Below are positions 10,601 through 19,255 of a stretch of 64,000 nucleotides of DNA, one piece after another. The position numbers were made by a program, and so were the translations under genes. The DNA comes from Moniliophthora roreri (lineage: Eukaryota; Basidiomycota; Agaricomycetes; Agaricales; Marasmiaceae): NCBI GenBank assembly GCA_001466705.2, contig LATX02000001.1, positions 1,922,001 through 1,986,000 on the forward strand, given 5' to 3'. Each line of letters opens with the position of its first letter. Position 1 is the first letter of the stretch. Below the pieces are notes generated by a model that made no database searches, was not told the origin of the DNA, and was given only the letters and a program-made list of their open reading frames with translations.

Positions 10601-12634
10601 CAATATCAGGACTTTTTGTATCGAGGTAAAATGGAATGTTACATACCTGTGTCCGGAATGTCATCCTGTCCTTCTTCCTTCTTCAAGACGGGGTAATACG
10701 AGATATCGTATCGCAGTTCACCGCGTTCCTTACCATCGATAAGAAGCGGAGAAACGACATTATCGTGCGTAGCATCATCCAGTAACTGTGCCAACGCGAA
10801 GTTCGCACTGCCCAAAAGCGAATCCTTTCTATGATCGTTGTAATCATAGAGATTGAAGACAATGTTCTCCGAGAGATTGTTGATAAGGATAAACTTGGTC
10901 TCCATCCAAGTTGGGTTGTACCTTTCCACCTTGTGAGCACACGCCTTCAAAGCGAATAAGACGGTGCACTTACGTGTTATGCTTGTACCTAGTATACGCC
11001 AATTCCACTCTACCCTCGATGCTTACAGCCACATACGGATCGGGTGTACCACCACCAATCTTGGTTCCCTTGATGCCTCTCGCAGAGTGAATGACAATCT
11101 GGACAACACCCACAGCCGCATCCAGCGCTTCACCACTTAGCAGTTGCTCAAGGTTGAGTGTAAACACGTTGGGATGATACATCATCGGGCTCATTGTCGC
11201 GTGAGTCATTTCACGTATGAATGACGATAGACCGGGGATGCCGGCGACATCAAAACCAAAGGTCTCGCCTCCGATAGGTTTAAGGACGTAGTCGATGACG
11301 GGCTTTTCCATAAAACTTAGGTCGACAATCTATGAACGCGTTAAGCGTATGAAAGTAGGAAAAGAGAGAGAAAACACACCTGAACATGAGGGAAATTACT
11401 CATGAGCTTCATTCTAACCCTTATCCTTCCGCTGAACGTGATGTCCTCAAGCAAGATGGGCATCCCAGCGGTAGCTAATCCTTTTCCCACTCGCACCGAC
11501 AGAACAATCTTGGGATTGACCTTTGTCGCCAGTTGCTTCTGCGTCAAATCGCCGACTTCATTCGGGGTAAAGTTTAACGCCCAGTCCATCATAACGATAT
11601 CATCGTCTGTGCGCTCGAATGTCCATACGCGATCGATGCGTGGTGCCTTGGTTCCAAGTGTGAATTCTGTAAAAGAAATTAATGAGACGTGCCGAAACCT
11701 CATGCTAATGGTGGGAACTTGCCAGTCAGCCGTAAACTATCCAGGAACGGGGGACAGTTGCTACTCAACACCTGGTCGACACTGCTGATGATGGTCGTAC
11801 TGAGCACTGGTTCATAAATCAACCAGAACCTCGACAAAAAGTGGTTCAACCACTCTGCACTTTCGTACACCTCGGGTTTCTTGCCCACGTCCAGCTGATC
11901 AGGGTTGTTCTTCAATAGCTGTGTCTTGACGAGTTCTCGTTGGATATCATCGCGTGCGCGGCGATGGAAACGCTTGAGGGACGTAGAGTAGTATGTAGCG
12001 CAGAATGCCAACACGATAATGATCCAACCGATACCGAGATGAAAACGTGTGAGGAAGTGAGTGAGGAGAACGGCAAATATGATGATGCCTGCGTTGTGCC
12101 ACCATTCGCCGTAGAATTGCTCTGTAAGAAATAGTTCGAGGACTCGTCGGTCGATTTCTTCATCGGCTGACGTCGTTTCCTCTGCGCTTGCTGGCTTATC
12201 GAGACCAGCATGTTGACGCCAACCAACGACATACCAGTCGGGTATTTCTGGTGCTTTAGCTTGGGGTATGGCACCGGGTGCCTCTGGAGTAGTTTGGTCG
12301 TCGTCGGTGTCCGGAGGAGGAGCTTGGCCGTCGACTTTGAGTTGGGGTGCTTCGTCAGCGTCAGAGTCGGAGATGGTGATGGTGGGTAGAACGGCTGGGG
12401 CACCAATGTCGATGGGTACTTCTATAGAACAAACCTTGTTCGTTAGACTCTACTAGTTGATAAACGTGGTCTGAGCTTCTCACCCTTTTCCCCGCCGTTA
12501 GTCTTTGCATCATTGTCCCTTGGAACTATACTCTTGAGCTGATCCCTGGCTTTACCAGCGGCAGCAGCTTTTTCCTGAGGACTTGCATCTGGGTCAAAGG
12601 TATGTGTTGGTGCACGGGAGTTGACGTCTCCCAT
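7677..12634 (-). CDS. tricalbin-like ER-plasma membrane tether (SMP and five C2 domains)
   Basis: Protein of 1509 residues; nine exons: 12484-12634, 11723-12421, 11380-11666, 10974-11329, 10647-10921, 10025-10591, 9101-9972, 8838-9051, 7677-8785. Tricalbins (yeast Tcb1-3, homologous to extended synaptotagmins) bridge cortical ER and plasma membrane. Seen in order: an acidic/proline N-terminus, a membrane hairpin near residues 165-200 (IIIFAVLLTHFLTRF and WIIIVLAFCATYY), an SMP lipid-transfer domain near 225-420, then C2-type units starting around VGVVQIVIHSARGIKG, VGIVRLTIHQAKDLDA, VGVVRVWLDRATDVKN, GVLRVTLLDGRDLRAADR and GTLRVTVIDGKDLS. The fourth C2 keeps DRSGKSDPYV acidic calcium ligands; the fifth looks degenerate. 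Intron 11667-11722 begins GC rather than GT. A 9-bp tandem repeat around 9343-9372 encodes repeated NGT. The frame is open upstream to 12745, so a longer N-terminus is possible. Confidence 0.94.
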
Positions 12635-12745
12635 GGGGACAGGATGAAAGGAAGGTGATGGTTGATGGTTGAAAGTTGAGGGGGTGAATGAGTGGCTAGG
12701 TGACTGAGTGGGGGATGTCTTGGCTGCTGTTCGCGTCAGTGGCAC

Positions 12746-13541
12746 TCCGCTGTCGGAAAGGTGACATCACTCCATCCCGCAGTTCGAACATGCGCTCGTC
12801 ATCGCGTGTTGCCAATGAGGCGGGATTTTTGATGGGAAAGCTTAGGTAGTCTAGGTAGTCTAGGTATATTGCATCTACATCGTCTCCTCTCTCTCTCTAC
12901 AGCTATTCAAATTGTGTGCCAATCCGTCTGTCAATCACTAGTTGCAAACTTGCTCATAGCTTCCCACGCGCACCCAGCGTCTATGAGGCGATGAACAATA
13001 CTGTAGAGACATTCAAGCGCCTTGGTACCATAAAGAAAGCCTGTGCTTAGCAGGATAAATACGGATCCCCGAGAGAGAGAGGGATATTTCCGCGGTCGTG
13101 TGTAAAGAAACTGCGGCAGAGATATAGGAATGAATGCGAAGAGAACCAGAATAACACAACAGTTGCCTCTGCGGGTGGGTGTCTTTGACGAAGATGAAAC
13201 CAAATTCGTCCTGGAAAGTAGCGATATACCAGACAAACAGCGGTAACCCCAGGTGCCATCTTCCAATACCCACCTCTCCTGACGAAAACAGGGACCACAG
13301 ATAAATTTAAAGAGATAGGACTCTTTCGAAAAGAGGGTCACCACATGACTTTATAAGTTCGGAATGACGAAATTCTGCAGAAGCAGCTCCGAGCAATTCT
13401 TGCTACCATGATACTCGCTGGGAGCTCTTTTTGCAATTTTTGGACTGCGAATTGTTTTTAAATTTTCAGTCAATGTTGAGGAGGCCTAAGCACCCGTTTT
13501 CTGGCATTTCTGTACATGATGTCCCTCTTTCTGAAGGAGCC
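12746..13541. other. intergenic, no gene seen
   Basis: About 800 bases between the tricalbin start and the TIR element. It holds three short tandem copies of a CTAGGTAGT-like motif near 12842-12866, a CT-rich run at 12885-12899, and presumably the tricalbin promoter. The open frames on the minus strand (12931-13344) have no family resemblance. Confidence 0.55.
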
Positions 13542-13624
13542 CTACATCAGCAAAATGGACACCTAAATATAATAAATTATAATGTATTTTGCTGATTTTA
13601 GTCCATTGTAATAGATTAAAATCA

Positions 13625-13935
13625 AGCAATGCTATTACAATACATTAAAATGCATTAAAATGAGACTGGTGTTATTATAATCCATTAAAATACAATAAAA
13701 TAGGATGGTATTATTATAGTACATTAAAATGCAATAAAATGGGATGGTATTATTATAGTACATTAAAATGCAATAAAATGGGATGGTATTATTATAGTAC
13801 ATTAAAATGCAATAAAATAGGATGGTATTATTATAGTGTATTAAAATGCAATAAAATAGGATGGTATTATTATAGTGTATTAAAATGCAATAAAATGAGA
13901 CAGAGTTATTATAATGTAGTAAAATAGATTGTAAC
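13625..13935. repeat. 39-bp tandem repeat array inside the TIR element
   Basis: About seven to eight units built on GGATGGTATTATTATAGTAC followed by ATTAAAATGCAATAAAAT. Exact 39-base spacing is seen between the GGATGG motifs at 13703, 13742, 13781, 13820 and 13859. The units differ by a few substitutions (AGTACATT versus AGTGTATT), and the outer ones are more diverged. Because 39 is a multiple of three it leaves open frames on both strands, which produces repetitive tyrosine-rich or asparagine-rich translations that are not genes. Confidence 0.93.
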
Positions 13936-14102
13936 AGAGGCAATCAAAACAGTGCATTTTTATGCCTTCCAGAGGACAGGGAGAGGACTCTATAAAGTGA
14001 AGGGAAGCTTTTGGTTGGGGATTTGATCAATAGAAACAGCAAGGGGGTGGAGATAGGTCTTTTGAGTAAGGGGATATATTGCACTATGTGTGGTAATAAG
14101 CA

Positions 14103-14195
14103 TATGGCACTGTGGTACAGTGGTCTTGAGCACCCCACGGCTGCCAAGGTTGCTGACTCCTCCACCTTGAGGTCAAGGGTTCGACTCATGGGGGT
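14103..14195 (+). other. tRNA-like segment with Pol III A- and B-box motifs
   Basis: Inside the TIR element, TGGTACAGTGG (14113-14123) fits the internal A box of a tRNA gene and GGTTCGACTC (14178-14187) fits the B box, about 55 bases apart. The acceptor stem and T-stem do not pair well, so this is not a functional tRNA gene. It looks like a tRNA-derived relic or SINE head captured by, or driving, the element. It could be transcribed by Pol III, as a T-rich run follows at 14214-14222. Confidence 0.6.
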
Positions 14196-14250
14196 TGCAA
14201 CAACTAAATATTATTTCTTTTTGTCCCCGACCCCCCAGGTGGGGCCGATG

Positions 14251-14318
14251 CATTATAATGGCTGAAATACATTATAATAGCCAAAATACATTATAATAGC
14301 CAGAATACATTATAACCA
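14251..14318. repeat. 19-bp tandem repeat, about 3.5 units
   Basis: CATTATAATGGCTGAAATA recurs with 19-base spacing at 14251, 14270, 14289 and 14308 (the last partial), with small changes such as TAGCCAAAA. It lies in the right half of the TIR element. Confidence 0.88.
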
Positions 14319-14466
14319 TTTTGCTTCATTTTAATCCATTAAAATAAAGGAACAACAATTATATTACATTAAAATACACCATAATGATTATAATGTATTT
14401 TGGCCATTATAACGTATTTCACTCATTTTATTCCAATATATTTAGGTGTCCATTTCGCTGATGCTA

Positions 14467-15541
14467 TCTTACACACACAACTGTCGGCTCCCAAGATGAT
14501 AGTGTGTGGTATTAGGTCCAAGTGGCTGAAAACCAGTCGTCATAACACTCTTTACGCAGAGAATGATCAGGATGAAGCTCTATTCCACCCATCGCAATCT
14601 CGATAGCGTCTATTCAAGAATGGCCTCAAGCTCAAGGCGCAACGAAGTTGGCGAATGTATCATCTCTTGCAAATGAACTTTTTTGCATCATCGAAAGCTT
14701 AGCGCTTAGGTCAGACTTTGGACTCTGATAAAGTGACAATCACAGACATGCCCGGGCCAACGGCCATCGCCATTAGAGAAGACGGGTATTGGATTGATCG
14801 TCTTGTGGAAAAGCAAAGCGGGACTCAGCACCGCGCCTTTAATAGTCTCTTCCCATGGCCTGAGGGCCATTTCATGTTTGGCTACTGTGTTTGCTGTCAG
14901 AGGAAATACGTGGGTATCCATTTCGCCTCAGGGAGCTTAACACCTTGTAACATTCCGACGAATCCTTGAATGGACCAGGTGACATCCGTCAACTTGTCAA
15001 TGTGAGAGTCCTTTGACCGATAGTATCAACTCTATTGACAGTAAGTGCTAATGACAGTAATTTATAGCCACCTTAACATCACTTCTGAGTCGTTCATGCG
15101 ACCAAAAAAAAGACCCAACATGTCATTGACGGTGCCTGCCACACAACACAACACACCATCACGAATCGCTACATATCTCTGAACCTGCCAGATTCGCTTG
15201 GATGCATACATAAGCCATTTCCTTGTATCAGGTAGTGAAGAATAATAAAGGACAGCCTATTACTGCTAGTTCTGACGTTTGAGGACTCACTGCCAGAACT
15301 TGAAGTTGATTGAAGTGATCAACGAACCCCGTGAGCTGATGTGGTCGGGTTACTTACGTTTATCAGCGTGTCTTCTCATTGTCTTTCACACAAAACTTGA
15401 TTCTGTCAGCACAACGTCGGAAGTCCGAGCTCGTAACGACAACCAGACTGTTCACGAAGAGAAAAGGATAAGAGTTGTCAATGTGAGCAAGGATATCTCA
15501 TTCAATCAAGGCTACTCCTAGCTAAGACCAGGTTGCAGCAA
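14467..15541. other. intergenic, no supported gene
   Basis: About 1.1 kb to the right of the TIR element. The best open frame is 14718-14969 (84 residues, containing SLFPWPEGHFMFGYCVCC), which I do not recognise and for which I see no exons or promoter. It may be a fragment of an older gene. Confidence 0.45.
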
Positions 15542-15779
15542 TCACGAGTACAGACTTGAAGCAGAAGAAGAAGGCACTGGCGGGGGCAGCAGCAAAGAAG
15601 AAGGTAGCGGCGGGGGAGGCGGCAGAGAAGAAGGTGGCGCAGGCGCGCTGGACGATGGTGGTGGAGGTGGGAGCTGTCGATAAGCGAGTTAGTGTGAGTA
15701 GCGAGTAAGTACTAGGAAAGAGGCTTACAGCAGCCACCAAAGAAACAGCGAGGAGAGCAAAAAATGCGGTAAACTTCAT
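15542..15779 (-). CDS. tiny proline-rich secreted protein (putative)
   Basis: Two exons, 15729-15779 and 15542-15673, give about 60 residues. Exon 1 is a compact signal peptide (MKFTAFFALLAVSLVAA). After phase-0 splicing of intron 15674-15728 (GTAAGC donor, GACAG acceptor) the rest reads LPPPPPSSSAPAPPSS and continues as Pro/Ser/Leu repeats. A TATAAAAG box lies about 60 bases upstream on this strand. Reading exon 2 in the frame of the unspliced transcript instead gives an Ala/Phe-rich tail of 85 residues in total, so the product depends on splicing. No family recognised. The strong promoter and signal peptide argue that it is a real secreted product. Confidence 0.5.
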
Positions 15780-15838
15780 TGTGAGATTGATAACTGGGGT
15801 TTATTGCTGAGCTGGAGAAGGATGAAAGCCCTTGGGGA

Positions 15839-15848
15839 CTTTTATACT
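15839..15848 (-). promoter_or_regulatory. TATA box of the proline-rich gene
   Basis: ACTTTTATAC on the plus strand reads GTATAAAAGT on the minus strand, placed about 60 bases before the minus-strand ATG at 15779. It is close to the TATA boxes of the two secreted-protein copies. Confidence 0.65.
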
Positions 15849-16375
15849 TTGCCAGACGTGGCTTTTGGAGTCATTGCAGAAAAATTGCGGAAAATTGGTT
15901 TGTGTGCGGGGACAAGTATGGTTATACGACGGAGAAATTCTTCCTTGGTTACTTCAATAAATGAGTATGAAGGGGGGGGACGCATATGGCGTCGGTGCTG
16001 ATGAAGATTTATCCAAAGGTGCGCGCTGTCGGAGGTGTTGTATATCGGTCAAACTTGAGGATCTTTTGATTGTGATGCGAGAATTAAAAGAATAATGCAA
16101 CAGATAGACGTGCTCTAGTTTTTACGGAGTGCGACCGTTCGGTTTTCTATCCACAATTAAGTCATAACAAAGTCATAGTGTTGCCAGGTGAGTGTAGACC
16201 ACCAGAGTATTGAGGACACTAGCAAAGAACTTGTAAGAAGGTAGCCAGCAGAGTGTTGGGCGGACCATGGCCAGTGCAGCGGGTCATGGCTGCAATGGGC
16301 GATCTCAATAAGGTTTGGGGAGCGGAGACCCTAACCCCAGTGATACGCCGTCTCTAGTGCTTGACTACTTCTGCG
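15849..16375. other. intergenic between divergent genes
   Basis: Upstream region shared by the proline-rich gene (-) and UGO1 (+). An open frame starting ATGGCTGCAATGGGC at 16288 runs toward UGO1 but meets a stop at 16354, so it is not joined to UGO1 without an intron that I could not fit. Confidence 0.5.
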
Positions 16376-17704
16376 ATGGACAGCAAGAGCCTACGACACT
16401 CGTATGCTCACAGCCCAGGATGGCATGTCCCTCAGCCTGCAGCAACTCAGCCAGTAACACTGACGACACCAATGCCAGTCACAGACGATGCCAACATCAC
16501 TCTCACTGACCTTCTCAAATCATTCTCGATGCAATACACTTCCACCGCAATAGCCATGCCATGGGAAGTAGCAAGGACTCTTTTGCAGGTCCAGTATCTT
16601 CCAAAGGACAATGCAGAGGATGTCATTGAAGAAGAGAGTGATGATAGCAGCTCAGAAGACGACGCAGACGATTCGTATTTTGCAGATCCAGATGCAACAC
16701 CCACGCTGCCTACTCCGCCTTCTCCACCTCGTCTCAAGGAGAAGGACAAGCTGCCACAAACATCACCCATCCTTCCTCCAACTCTCTCCCCATTAGCTCT
16801 TCTACGCAACCTCTCCATTCATCCCAACGAGGGTTATTCCTCCCTCTTCAAAGCTCTCCTTACATCCACCATCGCAGATTCCTTCTCTGCTTTCCTCCAA
16901 CCAACAATCCACAACCTCCTCTCCGCCATCTTCCTCCAATCTCCACATTCCTCTGACCTAGTTCTCCCCATTACATCTCACCTTCTCACAGGTCTCATCC
17001 TCTCTCCATTAGACGTCGTCCGTACACGACTCATCGTTCAATCCGCTTCTCCTCCTCCCAAACACTCATCTTCCGAATACGAACACTATACAGGTCCTCT
17101 CGACGCACTCACACGTATCCCTCCTTCTCACTCATTCACGCGTACTCATCTCCTCATACCAACACTCCTTGAACACTCTCTTCGTCCCCTTCTCGCACTT
17201 ACACTCCCATCACTTATCGCGAGTACCTTTCACCTACATCCCTATGGTCCACACGACACCATCATATGGGGGCTAGTCGAATTAGCCAGTAGTTGCGTTG
17301 GCTTACTCGTAACACTGCCTATCGAGACTATACGCAAACGTCTCCAAGTACAAGGTGACGAGGGTGGCAAGCAGCTCTACACTTGCGTCCCCACGCGCCC
17401 ACGACCATACGTTGGCGTCGTAGACTGTCTGTATAGAATTATCAAGGAAGAACAGGGGTACCTTTCTCCACCACTCTTACCGCCCTCGAAGCGCAGTCGG
17501 AGTATGTCGAGGAGCATGTCGAGGACTATGTCGAGTTCATCTCATGTTCAAATAGAACAACGTGAAAGCTGGTTAAATACAACTGGTGTTCCCCAGTTGT
17601 ATCGAGGATTAAAGATGCGCCTGATTGCGAGTGTTATCGTGTTTGTGTTGGGTGTTGTGGCAGGTCCAGAAGGCGAGAAGGATGTTGGTTGGGCAGAGCT
17701 TTAG
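16376..17704 (+). CDS. UGO1: mitochondrial outer-membrane fusion protein Ugo1
   Basis: Single visible exon of 442 residues. Ugo1 is a modified mitochondrial-carrier protein of the outer membrane that links Fzo1 and Mgm1 during mitochondrial fusion. Family blocks are clear: SMQYTSTAIAMPWEVARTLL near the N-terminus, an acidic serine-rich linker (residues ~90-120), carrier-like LSPLDVVRTRLIVQSAS, then LVTLPIETIRKRLQVQG, and the C-terminal GVPQLYRGLKMRLIASVIV. The two PxE/PxD signature prolines of carrier repeats (SPLDVVRTR and LPIETIRKR) are kept. ATG 16376 is the first in-frame methionine after a stop at 16354. Other fungal members are somewhat longer, so a short 5' exon may be missed. Confidence 0.88.
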   Translation: MDSKSLRHSYAHSPGWHVPQPAATQPVTLTTPMPVTDDANITLTDLLKSFSMQYTSTAIAMPWEVARTLLQVQYLPKDNAEDVIEEESDDSSSEDDADDSYFADPDATPTLPTPPSPPRLKEKDKLPQTSPILPPTLSPLALLRNLSIHPNEGYSSLFKALLTSTIADSFSAFLQPTIHNLLSAIFLQSPHSSDLVLPITSHLLTGLILSPLDVVRTRLIVQSASPPPKHSSSEYEHYTGPLDALTRIPPSHSFTRTHLLIPTLLEHSLRPLLALTLPSLIASTFHLHPYGPHDTIIWGLVELASSCVGLLVTLPIETIRKRLQVQGDEGGKQLYTCVPTRPRPYVGVVDCLYRIIKEEQGYLSPPLLPPSKRSRSMSRSMSRTMSSSSHVQIEQRESWLNTTGVPQLYRGLKMRLIASVIVFVLGVVAGPEGEKDVGWAEL

Positions 17705-18680
17705 TGGGAAGGACCCTTCATTTGCATGTCATATCTAATATCACCGTCAATATACATTCACCCATATTATAAGATACGTCTTCATACGACCCAGTTAGCA
17801 GTGCAGCAACTTGCGTGGGTGCTAGATCCGATAACGCTAATTCAAAAATTAGGCGCCGGATTTATCGCTTGCGAGAAATCCAACACACTTATTCCTCCTC
17901 TTCCCAGGCTACCACCACGGCCGTCAGCTATGGTACAGGCGAATATGAGGTTCGGAAAGGAATACTGTTATTACTGGAGGAGGATTTCCTAGCGCTAGCA
18001 CTGATCGTCGACTACCATCCTCCGTCTCTTTTCGGCTGCAAACGCAAAACGCAGAACAACATTGGAGCGACAAGGAAGAAGGTGCAAGTGCAGGGAATTG
18101 TTCATGGTATGCCTTGACGAGAACAAGTGCTCGAGTGGATACGCAGGTGAGTAAGCAGCAATCAAAAATTGAATATTCCCTCCCGTTATACCCCGAAATT
18201 CCAGTAGATTATCGTAGTACTCTTCCCCCCTGCCACTAAATTCAAATCTTATGGCGCTTCTTTCCAGAATCGCAACAAAATCTCAAGCTTATTAACTGTA
18301 TGGAGCACAAGCTCTGAAACTTACACCAGGGGGAATCAGTAGCGCGACATGCTCCACACTATGATAGCGTTTCGCCCTAAACTATGATTCAGTCTCACCA
18401 CCCTGAAGTTCTTCGACCTTGCCAGTGGTATTGTATTCCGCCTCCCGAGTCGACCGATGTAAACGGGGCCCTGTATCTAACCCGGAAACTGACTATGTGG
18501 TGGACTTTGTCCGAGCGCTGCTTTTTGGTCCACACAAACACAGGATAAGGTAATGGTTGTACTCTTTCTTTCTTCAAAGTTTGACTGACTCCTCCGTAGA
18601 GTCCAAGAAGCCCGAACGTCTAGCAAACAGTGCAGTTACCGCCGAATCTATTCATCTGCTCAAGTGCCGCGGACCCGCTG
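17705..18680. other. intergenic, no gene seen
   Basis: Nearly 1 kb with no coding region I can support. It ends at the TATA box of the secreted-protein gene. Confidence 0.55.
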
Positions 18681-18690
18681 TATAAAAGAC
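18681..18690 (+). promoter_or_regulatory. TATA box of secreted-protein copy B
   Basis: TATAAAAGAC, identical to the box of copy A at 1667, 111 bases before the ATG at 18792, followed by GTGCTAGGA as in copy A. Confidence 0.78.
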
Positions 18691-18791
18691 TGGCAGCAGA
18701 GTGCTAGGAGCTTATAACAAAGCAGATCTACTCGAGTACTCAAGCAGTAACCGTAGCCTCTTACCGCTGAACACATCTACGCCACAAGACA

Positions 18792-19255
18792 ATGTTCCAA
18801 GTTCAATCAAAGCTCCTCCCAATCATCGCCACAGCCCTTATAATGGCCCCCATCCAACTCGTGTTCGGAGGCGGATTCCACATCATGCTCGCCTCCCGAA
18901 CCATTGGACCCCAAGAAATCCCCGACATCTTTGCCGTCCTCACAGACGGCAGATATTATGACTGTAAGGGATTCCAAAACTCCCACTCGGCTCTCAACTG
19001 GGGCGACAAGAACGATCTGGATTTCTCTGGGGATGTCTGTGGAGTCAGCCTCGACTTTTCGGACGATGGGAATGGTGGAGGGGATGTCACCGGGTCACGT
19101 GTTCCCGGTAGGTTTCTTGCGAGTTTGAGTTTGGAGTTTGGGTTGACCGTGATGCATCAGGTTCTCGCGATATTAGTACTTGCACCAGTACTGGTCTTGA
19201 CCAGGCTACTTTTGATGATATTTGGCTCTGCACCGGTGATTCTGTCTGTAACTGA
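18792..19255 (+). CDS. small secreted cysteine-containing protein, copy B (intact)
   Basis: Protein of 136 residues in exons 18792-19107 and 19161-19255; the 53-nt intron is phase 1. I do not recognise the family. The N-terminus MFQVQSKLLPIIATALIMAP with a following VFGGGFHIML looks like a signal peptide cleaved near the Gly-Gly. The mature part has five to six cysteines (YYDC, DVCGV, STCTS, LCTGD, VCN), which fits a disulfide-bonded extracellular protein. Copy A at 1788 shares the gene structure, exon 2 length, cysteine tail and core promoter, but is frameshifted and lacks the YYDC cysteine. Orientation is the same, 17 kb apart, so this is a dispersed rather than tandem duplication. Function unknown; secretion is inferred. 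Confidence 0.8.

Larger units (their letters stand above)
13545..14463. mobile_element. non-autonomous TIR element (MITE-like), 919 bp
   Basis: The ends are inverted repeats of 27 bp: CATCAGCAAAATGGACACC... at 13545-13571, against its complement at 14437-14463 with one mismatch. Both sides are flanked by CTA (13542-13544 and 14464-14466), a plausible 3-bp target site duplication. The interior is very AT-rich and encodes no transposase, so it depends on a partner elsewhere. It contains a 39-bp tandem array, a 19-bp tandem array and a tRNA-like segment, listed separately. A 3-bp duplication would suit PIF/Harbinger-type elements, but the superfamily assignment is a guess. Confidence 0.88.

Noticed and set aside
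13635..13943. Open frames on both strands with Tyr-rich or Asn-rich 13-residue repeats
   Set aside because: They are translations of the 39-bp tandem array, whose length is a multiple of three; there is no start context or family.
14103..14195. Functional tRNA gene
   Set aside because: The A and B boxes fit, but the acceptor and T stems do not pair.
13625..14318. Possible CRISPR array
   Set aside because: The units are contiguous tandem copies without unique spacers, in a eukaryotic genome.
16361..16375. Start of UGO1 at 16361
   Set aside because: The codon there is TTG; the first ATG in frame is 16376.
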